A stretch of 39,267 nt of DNA, from contig JAIXUI010000131.1 of the NCBI GenBank assembly GCA_027484125.1, forward strand, positions 1 through 39,267. The letters run 5' to 3'. Below the pieces are notes generated by a model, which saw only the letters and a program-made list of their open reading frames with translations, did no database searches and was not told the origin of the DNA. This DNA comes from Bacteroidota bacterium (GTDB taxonomy: Bacteria; Bacteroidota; Bacteroidia; UBA7662; JAIXUI01). Each line of letters starts with the position of its first letter. Position 1 is the stretch's first letter. Of this stretch, positions 8,728 to 18,216 are shown one piece after another. Position numbers and translations under genes: made by a program.

Positions 8728-10098
8728 TTAAATCAGATGAAGAATCAGGTCAGGTCTAATTCCTAATATCAATGCACCTATGACACAAGCAATCAGTACA
8801 ATTCGAGTAGGCAGGCCAACTTCAATTTTCTCCGGTGCTTCATCTGAATCCAAGAATGCCATACTTAAACTCTTTAGGTAATACCAAGCACCAATGATAG
8901 AAGCAACTATTGCCACGATGACAATATAAAAAAGGTTTGATTTCAGCGCTATAGCAAACAAATAGTACTTAGAAAAGAATCCGGCTAAAGGTGGAATGCC
9001 CGCCATAGAGAATAAGGCTATCGCCAAAACTACCGCCAAAAACGGATTATTCTTTCTCAATCCTTTGAACTTAGCAAGCGAATCAGATCCTTGGGCTTCA
9101 CTTACTAGCAGCATCACTGCGAAAACCGCTATGGTTGCTAAGGTGTAGGAAGCAGCATAAAGAAGAATAGCACCACCAGCTTGTTTATTTAAAGTAAGCA
9201 TGGCCAATAACATGTAACCGGCGTGAGCAATGCTGGAATAAGCCAACAGTCGCTTCATTTTGGTTTGGAAAAGTGCTGTGAGGTTACCTGCTAATAAAGT
9301 AGCAGCAGTGATTCCCCAAAGTACTTTAAACCACGCGGATTCTTCGCTCACAAATGCCGTAGAAAAGAGTCTAAAGAAGGCTGCGAAAGCGGCTGTTTTC
9401 ACGATGGTAGCCATGAAGGCAGTCACCAAACCTGGAGCTCCTTCATAAACATCCGGTGCCCAGAAGTGGAAGGGTGCTGCCGCTATTTTAAAAAGAAAAC
9501 CACTTAACACCATCAATACGCCGATGGTCAGCATCGGACTTTGGACCGTTGGCCCAAGAAGCGCGATTTGATCTAAATCTAAAGTTTGGGTTGCGCCATA
9601 AACCAAGGCTATTCCAAACAGAAGGATGCCGCTCGCAAAGGAACCCATAAGAAAATACTTGAGGGCCGATTCATTGGAGGAGGTGAGTCTTCTATTAGAG
9701 CCTGCTAAGATGTAAACGGGTATTGAAAGGATTTCTACCCCAATAAACAGCATAGCCAGGTTAGAAAAAGAGCTCATCACTATAGCACCCACTACAGAGA
9801 ATACCATCAATCCGTAGATATCTGCGATGGAGTTTCCAGCTCCTTTGTAGTGGTCAATAGAAATAGTTAAAATGAAAATCAACGCAGCAATGGTAATTCC
9901 ACTAAATGCTAATGCATAGTTATCGAAACGGACCATGTTGTTGTACCAACTGATGTTGGTATTCCAATCCGCCACAATCGTCAGCATGACACCAAGCAAC
10001 CCAAGCAATGGTACCCAAACTGAGTTATTGCGCATCTTAAACACCCCGGCAAACAGGGTCGCAATTCCGATAACAGAAGTGAGGATTAAAGCTTTCAT
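8728..10098 (-). CDS. nuoN: NADH-quinone oxidoreductase subunit N
   Basis: A 456-residue inner-membrane subunit of complex I, one of the three antiporter-like proton-pumping subunits, with about 13-14 hydrophobic helices. The conserved glutamate lies in GVEILSIPVYILAGSNR. The conserved lysine lies in GFLFKIAAAPFHFWAPDVYEG, the hallmark NuoN block, followed by the AYSSIAHAGYMLL helix. The ATG overlaps the nuoM stop by one base (TGATG), so translation is probably coupled. It is the last gene of the operon and is followed by a terminator hairpin. Length is close to the family norm. Confidence 0.96.
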   Translation of the reverse strand: MKALILTSVIGIATLFAGVFKMRNNSVWVPLLGLLGVMLTIVADWNTNISWYNNMVRFDNYALAFSGITIAALIFILTISIDHYKGAGNSIADIYGLMVFSVVGAIVMSSFSNLAMLFIGVEILSIPVYILAGSNRRLTSSNESALKYFLMGSFASGILLFGIALVYGATQTLDLDQIALLGPTVQSPMLTIGVLMVLSGFLFKIAAAPFHFWAPDVYEGAPGLVTAFMATIVKTAAFAAFFRLFSTAFVSEESAWFKVLWGITAATLLAGNLTALFQTKMKRLLAYSSIAHAGYMLLAMLTLNKQAGGAILLYAASYTLATIAVFAVMLLVSEAQGSDSLAKFKGLRKNNPFLAVVLAIALFSMAGIPPLAGFFSKYYLFAIALKSNLFYIVIVAIVASIIGAWYYLKSLSMAFLDSDEAPEKIEVGLPTRIVLIACVIGALILGIRPDLILHLI

Positions 10099-11561
10099 CA
10101 GTTCAGACTGCTGTAATTAAGGTAAACGTTAAACAACTCACCAAGTTTAGCACTTGCTGGTCCGGTAATTTGCAAAATCAATTGGGGGTAAATGCCGGTT
10201 ACAATTACCACGGCGGCCAAGGGAAAGAGAATAATTTTCTCGCGAAGAGTAAGGTCTGACAAAGTAAAAGTTTCCTTTTCAGAACCACCCAGCATCGACT
10301 TTTGAAAGGCTCGAAGCATATAAACTGCTCCAATAATAACGGTAGCACCTGCTAATACGCCTAACCAAAGTTTATAACCGGCTAAAGCTCGCAAAAGCAT
10401 GAACTCACCAATGAATCCATTGGTCATTGGCAGACCAATAGAACCAAACATGAGAATGAGAAAGAACGAGGCAAGCACTGGCGCAGAAACTCTCAAGCCT
10501 CCCATCAGTTTCAAATCATGCGTTTGTAATCGCTGGAAGAGAATTTCAGCAATAAAGAATAATCCGACCACATTGATACCGTGAGCAAACGATTGGAACA
10601 TGGCTCCTTGTATGCCTTCTTCTGTGAAACAAAACAACCCGGCTACAATTAATCCAACGTGAGAGAAGGAAGAGTAAGCCAGCATGGTTTTGATATTATC
10701 CTGACGTACAGCAATCCAGCCACCGTAAAGCACCCCAATGATGCTCATACCCAGTACTACATCGCCCCAAACCCAGGCTCCAAGCGGAACAATGGGAAAT
10801 ATCCAACGAACGATGCTGTAAACAGCCATTTTCAACATGATACCCGATAGCAACATGGTGGCTGCGGTTGGTGCCACTGTATAAGTAGATGCCTGCCAGG
10901 TATGGAATGGAAACAGCGGCAACTTGATGGCAAAAGCAACGAACATCAAAATGAAAATGAGGCTTTGCTGATTGCCGGATAGTTGCAAGGTATAAAGCTG
11001 ATCGATGTCGAAGGTTCTTGCTGGGTTGTTGAAGTAGAGCAGTAAAATACCCGCAAGCATAAACAAAGAACCTGCGAGGGTATAAACGAAGAATTTATAG
11101 GTTACTACCTTGTTGTTGTCGTTACCCCAAATGAGTACGAGGAAATAGACCGGAATGAGCGCCATTTCCCAGAACAGGTAATAGAGGAATGCATCTTGCG
11201 CAACAAATACGCCTAAAAGTGCAGATTCCATGAAGAGGATAAGACCAAAGAACCCACTGCTTCTTGCCTGATTGAAGGTTGAAGCAAGTATTAAAGGTGT
11301 AAGAACGGTGGTCAGAATCACCATCAATAAGCTGAATCCATCAACACCCATTTTTAAACTGATTCCAAAATCAGGGAGCCAGGCTTGTTCGAAGCTAAAT
11401 TGGCGCCCTAATGCAGGATCAAAAGCGTTGATCATGAGGGCTGCAATGGCTAATGCGGCCAATGAACCCGCTAAGGCAATTCCAGGAGCAAGTTTACGTG
11501 GGCTTAAGAAAACCACGACCGACACCAGCAAAGGAAGAAAAACGAGAAGTGCGGTCAACAT
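10098..11561 (-). CDS. nuoM: NADH-quinone oxidoreductase subunit M
   Basis: A 487-residue antiporter-like proton-pumping membrane subunit of complex I. Diagnostic segments are FWEMALIPVYFLVLIWG, with the conserved glutamate of the broken-helix pair, AFAIKLPLFPFHTW, with the conserved lysine, and the AYSSFSHVGLIVAG helix. The start shares one base with the nuoL stop (TGATG), and the stop shares one base with the nuoN start. Length and helix content are normal. Confidence 0.96.
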   Translation of the reverse strand: MLTALLVFLPLLVSVVVFLSPRKLAPGIALAGSLAALAIAALMINAFDPALGRQFSFEQAWLPDFGISLKMGVDGFSLLMVILTTVLTPLILASTFNQARSSGFFGLILFMESALLGVFVAQDAFLYYLFWEMALIPVYFLVLIWGNDNNKVVTYKFFVYTLAGSLFMLAGILLLYFNNPARTFDIDQLYTLQLSGNQQSLIFILMFVAFAIKLPLFPFHTWQASTYTVAPTAATMLLSGIMLKMAVYSIVRWIFPIVPLGAWVWGDVVLGMSIIGVLYGGWIAVRQDNIKTMLAYSSFSHVGLIVAGLFCFTEEGIQGAMFQSFAHGINVVGLFFIAEILFQRLQTHDLKLMGGLRVSAPVLASFFLILMFGSIGLPMTNGFIGEFMLLRALAGYKLWLGVLAGATVIIGAVYMLRAFQKSMLGGSEKETFTLSDLTLREKIILFPLAAVVIVTGIYPQLILQITGPASAKLGELFNVYLNYSSLN

Positions 11562-13462
11562 CAGAAAATTAGGTTATAGGCCAATACTAAAATCACACCC
11601 AGGGTCATGGCCAACAGGTAAGTACCTACCCGACCATTATGCAACAATCTCAACAAGCCGGAAGTGGTCATAGCCAGATTTCCCATGGCATTTACAATGC
11701 CATCGACAATTTGGTTGTCCACAATTTTTCCAAAAAACTGAGATATGGCATTAAATGGAGCAACAAAGAGGAAGTTATAAAATTCATCGATCCGATACTT
11801 CTGTGCCAATAGCTTGAATACTGGATTCTTTTCTTCTTCTGGCGCAACTGGAACCACTTTACCCTGACCGTAAACGCGGAAGGCAATGGCGACCATCACT
11901 AAAACAGCAGTTACTGAAACACCCATCAAGGTAATCTCGGTTGAATGTGAGATGCCTTCTGGATGTTGAACCGGAATAAGATTTCCAAGGAAATGATTGA
12001 GCCAGTGACTGTGTGCTGCAAAAACTTCAGGAATTCCGATGAAGCCTGCAATTAGAGAACATGCAGCCAAGACCATCAATGGTAAAGTCATGGAAATGGG
12101 AGATTCATGAATATGCGATTCTGTATGCGCATCGCCTCGATAACTTCCATGAAATACTAGGAAGTAAAGGCGGAACATGTAGAATGCTGTCATCAAGGAA
12201 CCTAACAACGCTAATCCCCATAGTATAGGATTTTTAGCATACAAGAAGGCGAGAATCTCGTCTTTCGAAAAGAAACCAGCCAATGGCGGAATACCAGAGA
12301 TAGCAATTGTACCGATTAAAAAGGTGATCCAGGTGATGGGCAACTTCTTTTTCAACCCTCCCATGAACCGCATATCCTGCTCGTGATGTAAAGCGTGGAT
12401 AACAGAACCTGCTCCGAGGAATAAAAGCGCTTTGAAGAAAGCATGTGTAAAGACATGGAAGAATCCGGTTGTAAACGCCCCTGTTCCTAAAGCGATGAAC
12501 ATAAAGCCCAGTTGCGATACAGTAGAATAGGCTAGTACTTTTTTAATATCGTTCTGTCTTAGGCCGATGGTTGCAGCGAAAAGAGCGGTAGCCAATCCAA
12601 CATAAAGGATTAAGTCTAAGGTGGCCGGAGTCAGGCTAAATAGGAAATGATTTCTAACAACCAAGTAAATCCCTGCTGTTACCATGGTAGCGGCGTGAAT
12701 AAGTGCCGACACTGGAGTTGGACCTGCCATCGCATCCGGAAGCCAGGTAAACAATGGCAATTGCGCACTTTTACCCATTGCTCCGATAAACAAACAAACC
12801 GTTGCAGTGGTGAGGTAAGCATCCCCGCTTTTGACGGCTTTTACCGCTTCTTGCAAAGCTTCAAAATCAAGGGTGTTGTAACGATTCAATAACATGAATA
12901 AACCAGCGAGTAATCCTAAGTCACCGATTCGGTTCATTACAAATGCTTTTCTTGCAGCCAAGTTGTAGTCTGAGTTCTTGTACCAGAATCCAATGAGCAG
13001 ATAGGAGCAAAGCCCCACTCCTTCCCAACCGGCAAACATCACGGCAAAGTTGGCTCCTGTTACCAGGATAATCATGAAGAAGACAAAGAAGTTGAGATAG
13101 CCAAAAAAGCGATTGTGTCCTTCGTCTTCATGCATATATCCGGCGGAATAAAGGTGAATCAAACTTCCTATACCGGTAATCACTAGTAAGAACAAAGCAG
13201 TAAGCTGGTCATAACGAAAAGCCATGTCCACACTTAATTTCCCTGCTGTAAACCAACTGAAAAGGTTTAGTTTGAAGGCCGCTGTCTCTGCTCCGGTTTG
13301 GCGGAACAATAAAAAGGCAGCGATAAATGACAAGAAAACGGAGGTTGTGGCTAAAGCGGAAGCGAACGATTTAGGCAGTGATCGTCCGGCTATAAGTAAA
13401 ATACCTGCTCCCGATAGCGGAGCGAGCAGGCAAGTCAACAACAAAATTTCTGAACTACTCAT
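11561..13462 (-). CDS. nuoL: NADH-quinone oxidoreductase subunit L
   Basis: A 633-residue distal antiporter-like subunit of complex I, which also carries the long lateral helix at its C-terminus. Recognisable blocks are FAGWEGVGLCSYLLIGFWY (pumping glutamate), AMGKSAQLPLFTWLPDAM and GPTPVSALIHAATMVTAGIYL (lysine and histidine of the central channel), and AYSTVSQLGFM. The C-terminal part (about residues 540-633) has the amphipathic segment and final anchor helix. It starts 3 nt after the nuoK stop and overlaps nuoM by one base. No irregularity was seen. Confidence 0.96.
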   Translation of the reverse strand: MSSSEILLLTCLLAPLSGAGILLIAGRSLPKSFASALATTSVFLSFIAAFLLFRQTGAETAAFKLNLFSWFTAGKLSVDMAFRYDQLTALFLLVITGIGSLIHLYSAGYMHEDEGHNRFFGYLNFFVFFMIILVTGANFAVMFAGWEGVGLCSYLLIGFWYKNSDYNLAARKAFVMNRIGDLGLLAGLFMLLNRYNTLDFEALQEAVKAVKSGDAYLTTATVCLFIGAMGKSAQLPLFTWLPDAMAGPTPVSALIHAATMVTAGIYLVVRNHFLFSLTPATLDLILYVGLATALFAATIGLRQNDIKKVLAYSTVSQLGFMFIALGTGAFTTGFFHVFTHAFFKALLFLGAGSVIHALHHEQDMRFMGGLKKKLPITWITFLIGTIAISGIPPLAGFFSKDEILAFLYAKNPILWGLALLGSLMTAFYMFRLYFLVFHGSYRGDAHTESHIHESPISMTLPLMVLAACSLIAGFIGIPEVFAAHSHWLNHFLGNLIPVQHPEGISHSTEITLMGVSVTAVLVMVAIAFRVYGQGKVVPVAPEEEKNPVFKLLAQKYRIDEFYNFLFVAPFNAISQFFGKIVDNQIVDGIVNAMGNLAMTTSGLLRLLHNGRVGTYLLAMTLGVILVLAYNLIF

Positions 13463-13465
13463 GCC

Positions 13466-13795
13466 TTACCATTTGAGGGTTTGAAGGGCTTGGGAGTCGG
13501 TAGTGTTTTGGTTGCGGTAAATCATTACTAACAGACCTAAACCTACCGCTACTTCTGCGGCGGCTACTACCATCACAAAAAAAACGAACACTTCACCTTC
13601 CGGCTTGTTCGCATATGCTGAAAACGCAACCAGCAACAAGTTCACTGCATTTAGCATCAGCTCAATTGACATGAACATTACGATGGTATTTCGACGCAGT
13701 AATACGCCCATCACACCAATGCAGAAAAGGAGTGAACTTAGCCAGACATAGTGCTCCATAGGCACCAGCCGAACGTTTTGTAATAATTCTTGCAT
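13466..13795 (-). CDS. nuoK: NADH-quinone oxidoreductase subunit K
   Basis: A 109-residue, three-helix membrane subunit of complex I. The two conserved membrane glutamates lie in MSIELMLNAVNLLLVAFS and FFVMVVAAAEVAVGLGLLVMIYR, both required for proton transfer in the family. It starts 2 nt after the nuoJ stop. The N-terminus is slightly longer than the most compact homologues (about 100 residues); an internal start is possible but not needed. Confidence 0.95.
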   Translation of the reverse strand: MQELLQNVRLVPMEHYVWLSSLLFCIGVMGVLLRRNTIVMFMSIELMLNAVNLLLVAFSAYANKPEGEVFVFFVMVVAAAEVAVGLGLLVMIYRNQNTTDSQALQTLKW

Positions 13796-13797
13796 GA

Positions 13798-14295
13798 TTA
13801 ATCAAGTTCCTTTTTACCCAATAAAACAGCTCCTACCATTGCGGATAGAAACAATACTGAGGTGATTTCAAAGGGCAACAAAAAGTCGTTGAAAAGCACC
13901 TTACCCAAATTTTTAACTAAGCCTATTTCCGATTCTGCCGGACTGATTACCGGAACCATTTCGGCTTTTTTGAGCGCTGTTACAATAACCAAGAACAAAG
14001 AGCCCCCGGCAATTACAGCGGAGAGTTTTGCAAACATGGGCTTTTTCGGTTCAGATTCTGCGTTCATATTCAACAACATCACTACGAACAGGAACAATAC
14101 CATGATGGCTCCTGAATAAACGATGATGTGAACGATAGCCAGAAACTGAGCATTCAACAAGATGTAATGACCCGCAATGGAGAAAAAACATAAGATCAAG
14201 TACAAAACCGAGTGCACCGGATTACGGGCACTGATAACCAACAAAGCAGTTAGTACTGATACAAAAGAGAGAAAGTAAAAAATGTACTCCGTCAT
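13798..14295 (-). CDS. nuoJ: NADH-quinone oxidoreductase subunit J
   Basis: A 165-residue membrane subunit of complex I with five predicted helices. The helix ILLNAQFLAIVHIIVYSGAIMVLFLFVVMLLNMN corresponds to the conserved NuoJ third helix, which carries the pi-bulge region. The C-terminal SVLFLSAMVGAVLLGKKELD is the usual end of the family. It lies 16 nt after nuoI in the same operon. Confidence 0.94.
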   Translation of the reverse strand: MTEYIFYFLSFVSVLTALLVISARNPVHSVLYLILCFFSIAGHYILLNAQFLAIVHIIVYSGAIMVLFLFVVMLLNMNAESEPKKPMFAKLSAVIAGGSLFLVIVTALKKAEMVPVISPAESEIGLVKNLGKVLFNDFLLPFEITSVLFLSAMVGAVLLGKKELD

Positions 14296-14311
14296 GATGA
14301 AAGGTTGGAGA

Positions 14312-14842
14312 TTAAGCGGTCTTTTCCTTTTTACGGAGTGTGATGTCGATACGCTGATCGATTTTCTCTACTAGAACATCTTTTCCATAAACAAAATCGT
14401 TTCGCTCGTACTCAGATGGCACGATGCGGTCAGTTAGAAAGATGGCTTCTTTAGGACAAGCTTCTTCGCACAATCCACAAAAAATGCATCTGAGCATGTT
14501 GATTTCATACTTAGCGGCATATTTCTCTTCTCTGTAGAGGTGCTCCTCCCCTTTTTGGCGTTCTGCCGCATCCATGGTAATGGCTTCAGCCGGACATGCT
14601 ACCGCGCAAAGTCCGCAAGCGGTGCATCGTTCTGCGCCCTTTTCATCGCGCTTGAGCACGTGCATACCACGGTAAACTTTTGCAAACTCTCGTTCTTGCT
14701 CAGGATATCTAACCGTAGCTTTCTTCATGAAGAAGTGCTTGAAGGTGATTCCCAATCCGCCGAGAATAGCTGGCAGGTACATGCGCTCGGTCAAAGTCAT
14801 CTCTTTTTTGACTACCACGCGTGAACGGTCTGTCAGTTTCAT
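14312..14842 (-). CDS. nuoI: NADH-quinone oxidoreductase subunit I (two [4Fe-4S] clusters)
   Basis: A 176-residue peripheral subunit carrying clusters N6a and N6b on the electron path to quinone. Two ferredoxin motifs are visible: Cys73, 76, 79 with Cys83 (CTACGLCAVACP), and Cys119, 122, 125 with Cys129 (CIFCGLCEEACP). The N-terminal amphipathic region (about residues 15-40, including GLGITFKHFF) is typical for docking on the membrane arm. It is 10 nt downstream of nuoH. Length is normal. Confidence 0.96.
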   Translation of the reverse strand: MKLTDRSRVVVKKEMTLTERMYLPAILGGLGITFKHFFMKKATVRYPEQEREFAKVYRGMHVLKRDEKGAERCTACGLCAVACPAEAITMDAAERQKGEEHLYREEKYAAKYEINMLRCIFCGLCEEACPKEAIFLTDRIVPSEYERNDFVYGKDVLVEKIDQRIDITLRKKEKTA

Positions 14843-14852
14843 GCTTTTTCGA

Positions 14853-15902
14853 TTAGAATTTTAAATAGTCTTTCAAGGTCATGAATCCTCCTGTGAGGAG
14901 AATGTTGAAAATGGCCAGTGGTAAAAGCACCTGCCATCCAAGACGCATGAGCTGGTCATATCGGAATCGTGGAATGGTCCAGCGAATCCACATGAAGAAG
15001 AATATGAAGAAGAAAATTTTTGAAAACAGGGATGCTACACTTAGTACCGTGAGCAGCAACGGATTGCTTACCATGTCCATGAAGGGGAAATTATATCCTC
15101 CGAAATAAAGACAGGATATAACTGCAGAAGAAATGAACATGTTGATATACTCGGCGAATAGGAATAAGCCAAGTTTCATGGAACTGTATTCGGTATGGTA
15201 ACCTCCCACTAGCTCTGATTCACATTCAGGCAAGTCGAAAGGGGTTCGGTTACACTCAGCAAATGCACATATGAGAAAGATGAGAAATCCTAGTGGCTGT
15301 GCGAAAATATTCCAATTCAAAATGCTTCCACTTTGCGATTCTACAATGTCTTTCATACTCAAAGAACCTGTGAACATTAAAATGGCCACTACTGAAAGTC
15401 CCATCGCAAGTTCATACGAGATCATTTGGGAAGAAGCTCGTACCGCTCCTAGGAGTGCATATTTGTTGTTCGAAGCCCACCCTCCTATCATAATACCATA
15501 AACACCCAGCGAAACAACACCGAATACATACAATATCCCGATGTTGATGTCAGCGATTTGAAGGGTGATGGTTCTTCCAAACATTTCCAGGTCTTTTCCC
15601 CATGGAATGACGACGCCAGTCATCAAAGAAGTAACCATGAATATGGAAGGCCCCAAGATAAACAGGAGTTTATCTGAAGCATTCGGCATAATTTCTTCTT
15701 TGAAAAACATCTTTCCACCGTCCGCTAATGGCTGAAGAATACCAAATGGACCCGCCCGATCAGGACCAATACGATCCTGCATAAAGGCGGCAACTTTTCT
15801 CTCGAAATAGGTGCTGTATGCCGCAATTCCAAGAGTAACCAAGAAAAGCACTAATATCAAAATGCTCTTATCGAGCAATTCGGGGGTAAATAGTTCTAGC
15901 AT
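14853..15902 (-). CDS. nuoH: NADH-quinone oxidoreductase subunit H
   Basis: A 349-residue membrane subunit that helps form the quinone-binding cavity at the junction of the two arms of complex I. It has about eight helices and the hallmark blocks ERKVAAFMQDRIGPDRAGPFGILQPLADGGKMFFKEE, RASSQMISYELAMGLSV, and EFNRTPFDLPE-like AECNRTPFDLPECESELVGGYHTEYS. The ATG shares one base with the nuoG stop (TGATG). Nothing is unusual in length or motifs. Confidence 0.96.
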   Translation of the reverse strand: MLELFTPELLDKSILILVLFLVTLGIAAYSTYFERKVAAFMQDRIGPDRAGPFGILQPLADGGKMFFKEEIMPNASDKLLFILGPSIFMVTSLMTGVVIPWGKDLEMFGRTITLQIADINIGILYVFGVVSLGVYGIMIGGWASNNKYALLGAVRASSQMISYELAMGLSVVAILMFTGSLSMKDIVESQSGSILNWNIFAQPLGFLIFLICAFAECNRTPFDLPECESELVGGYHTEYSSMKLGLFLFAEYINMFISSAVISCLYFGGYNFPFMDMVSNPLLLTVLSVASLFSKIFFFIFFFMWIRWTIPRFRYDQLMRLGWQVLLPLAIFNILLTGGFMTLKDYLKF

Positions 15903-16855
15903 CAGTTAAGTCTTGGAGTTACAGGGCCTGGATTTACGGTATCCGCTTCGTAGTGATTAGCGGAAATAACCGAATGTGCATTAATTTTTCTTGGTCCTTC
16001 AATGACCCAATCTGCAGTTTGTTTCTTGTCAAATCGGCAAGTGTTGCAAATAAATTCTTCCACTTCCCCAAAGGCATCTTTTCTTGCAGTTACCCGAAGC
16101 ACTTCGGCTCCTTGGTACCACAGCACCACTTTACCGGAGCAAGAAGAACACTCACGGTGTGCATCCACTGGTTTAGTGAACCACACTCTGCTCTTGAAGC
16201 GGAAGGTTTTGTCGGTAAGTGCTCCTACAGGACAAACATCAATCATGTTTCCGGAGAACTCGTTGTCGATGGCATTCTCGATGTAGGTAGAGATTTCAGC
16301 CACATCGCCTCGGTTGATGACGCCATGAACACGACCTGGGGTAAGTTGGTCTGCTACCTTCACACAGCGGTAGCATAAAATGCAACGGGTCATGTGCAAT
16401 TTAATCTTATCTCCAATATCGATTTTGTCGAATGTGCGGCGTTCAAATTCGTAGCGAGTATCGGAAGCACCGTGCTCATACGACAAGTCTTGTAAATGGC
16501 ATTCACCTGCTTGGTCACATACCGGACAATCAAGCGGGTGGTTGGCCAGGAGAAATTCGACTACCCCTTTTCTGGCTTCCAGTACTTCGGCGCTTGTTTT
16601 ATTTTCAACCACCATTCCATCCATGACTGTAGTTCTGCAAGAAGCTACTGGTTTTGGCATTGGACGTGGATCTTTTTCTGATCCTTGGGTTACTTTTACT
16701 ATACATGTACGGCAATATCCTCCACTGGTTGCCAGCTTAGAATAGTAGCACATCGCAGGAGGTGCAACTTCTGGCCCAATCATGCGGGCGGCCTGGAGAA
16801 TCGTGGTTCCCTCAGGTACTTCTATGGTATGTCCGTCAATGGTTACTTTAGGCAT
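15902..16855 (-). CDS. nuoG: NADH-quinone oxidoreductase subunit G, short form without the molybdopterin domain
   Basis: A 317-residue iron-sulfur subunit of complex I. The N-terminus has the [2Fe-2S] ligands Cys36, 48, 51 and 73. The His-Cys3 [4Fe-4S] site is His106, Cys110, 113 and 119 (HPLDCPVCDQAGEC), and a further [4Fe-4S] site is Cys158, 161, 164 and 208. The usual 400-600-residue molybdopterin-oxidoreductase-like part is missing. In its place is an ~80-residue tail with two CxxC pairs (Cys236/239 and Cys270/273) that could hold one more metal site. The clean stop and tight spacing to nuoF (16 nt) and nuoH (1-base overlap) argue for a natural short form rather than damage. Short NuoG forms are, to my recollection, common in Bacteroidota. 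Confidence 0.9.
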   Translation of the reverse strand: MPKVTIDGHTIEVPEGTTILQAARMIGPEVAPPAMCYYSKLATSGGYCRTCIVKVTQGSEKDPRPMPKPVASCRTTVMDGMVVENKTSAEVLEARKGVVEFLLANHPLDCPVCDQAGECHLQDLSYEHGASDTRYEFERRTFDKIDIGDKIKLHMTRCILCYRCVKVADQLTPGRVHGVINRGDVAEISTYIENAIDNEFSGNMIDVCPVGALTDKTFRFKSRVWFTKPVDAHRECSSCSGKVVLWYQGAEVLRVTARKDAFGEVEEFICNTCRFDKKQTADWVIEGPRKINAHSVISANHYEADTVNPGPVTPRLN

Positions 16856-16871
16856 TGGATTTCAGTTTAGC

Positions 16872-18215
16872 TTAGGCAGGCTGTAGATTGTTCACACTGT
16901 AATAGTGACGAACCTCTTTAATGGAACCTGGGTTATTGACGTATGCTTCAAATTCTGCACGGAAATGACGTATGGCAGAAGCTACCGGCCAAGCAGCAGC
17001 ATCTCCAAGTGGACAAATGGTTTTTCCTTCGATGTTTTTCTGTAAATCCCACAGCAAATCGATATCAGATTGTTTACCGTGTCCATCCATTATTCGGTGA
17101 AGGATTTTCTCCATCCATCCGGTACCTTCTCTGCATGGGCTGCATTGTCCGCAACTTTCATGATGGTAGAAACGGGTAAAGTTCCAGAGGTTTTTTACAA
17201 TGCTGGAGGTCTCGTCCATAACGATGAAGCCACCCGAACCTAACATGGTTCCCGTAGCAAACCCGCCATCGGCAAGTGATTCATAACTCATCAGTCGAGG
17301 CTCACCTTGTGCGGTTTTAAGGATGAGTTCACCAGGTAGAATGGGTACAGAAGAACCTCCAGCTACTACAGCTTTCAGCTTCTTGCCATTTTTAATTCCA
17401 CCGCAGTACTCCTCTGAATAGATAAACTCTTCTACAGGCACTCCCAACTCGATTTCGTAAACACCAGGCTTGTTGATATGACCTGACGCAGAAATCAACT
17501 TAGTTCCGGTACTTCTGCCAATCCCAATTTTTGCATATTCAGCACCACCCATGTTCACAATAGGCACTACAGCTGCTATGGTTTCAACATTGTTGACCAC
17601 AGTTGGGCACTGATAAAGCCCTTTAACCGCCGGGAATGGAGGTTTGATTCTTGGGTTACCGCGTTTTCCTTCCAACGACTCAATAAGAGCTGTTTCTTCT
17701 CCACATATGTAGGCTCCTGCTCCAGGATGTACATATAAATCAAGGTCGTAACCTGTTCCTAGAATGTTCTTGCCCAAATATCCGGCTGCATATGCCTCTT
17801 CTATGGCTTTCTCAAGAATTCTAACAATATAAAAATACTCACCTCGTATGTAGATATAAGAAGTGTTAGCTCCGAGCGCAAAGCTTGAAACAATCATTCC
17901 TTCTATCAGTAAATGAGGAATTCGCTCCATCAAGTAGCGATCTTTAAAAGTACCGGGCTCTGATTCGTCCGCATTGCAGACCAAGTAACGAGGGACACCT
18001 TCAGGCTTTGCCAGAAAACTCCATTTCATCCCGGTTGGGAAGCCTGCGCCTCCTCGTCCACGGAGTCCTGAAGTTTTTACTTCTTCCACTAAAGCATCTG
18101 GAGTCATCGTTTTCAGGGCTTTTTCAACCGCTGCATAACCTCCATGCTTGCTGTAAACATCCAAGGATTGTATGCCGGGAACGTGATCGTTGGCCAGCAA
18201 TAGTTTTTTTCCCAT
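16872..18215 (-). CDS. nuoF: NADH-quinone oxidoreductase subunit F (FMN and NADH binding)
   Basis: A 447-residue subunit where NADH is oxidised by FMN. The glycine-rich GLRGRGGAGFPTGMKW motif and CNADESEPGTFKDR form the nucleotide and flavin site. An SLBB-like segment follows (SGHINKPGVYEIELG), and the C-terminal [4Fe-4S] N3 ligands lie in CGQCSPCREGTGW and KTICPLGDAAAW. Its presence with nuoE shows that this complex I has its own NADH-input module. The start is 1 nt after the nuoE stop. Confidence 0.97.
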   Translation of the reverse strand: MGKKLLLANDHVPGIQSLDVYSKHGGYAAVEKALKTMTPDALVEEVKTSGLRGRGGAGFPTGMKWSFLAKPEGVPRYLVCNADESEPGTFKDRYLMERIPHLLIEGMIVSSFALGANTSYIYIRGEYFYIVRILEKAIEEAYAAGYLGKNILGTGYDLDLYVHPGAGAYICGEETALIESLEGKRGNPRIKPPFPAVKGLYQCPTVVNNVETIAAVVPIVNMGGAEYAKIGIGRSTGTKLISASGHINKPGVYEIELGVPVEEFIYSEEYCGGIKNGKKLKAVVAGGSSVPILPGELILKTAQGEPRLMSYESLADGGFATGTMLGSGGFIVMDETSSIVKNLWNFTRFYHHESCGQCSPCREGTGWMEKILHRIMDGHGKQSDIDLLWDLQKNIEGKTICPLGDAAAWPVASAIRHFRAEFEAYVNNPGSIKEVRHYYSVNNLQPA

Positions 18216-18216
18216 A

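Noticed and set aside
11272-11673. 133-residue plus-strand frame opposite nuoM/nuoL
   Set aside because: It is antisense to two complete complex I genes, rich in Lys/Arg/Asn from reverse-complemented hydrophobic codons, with no independent evidence.
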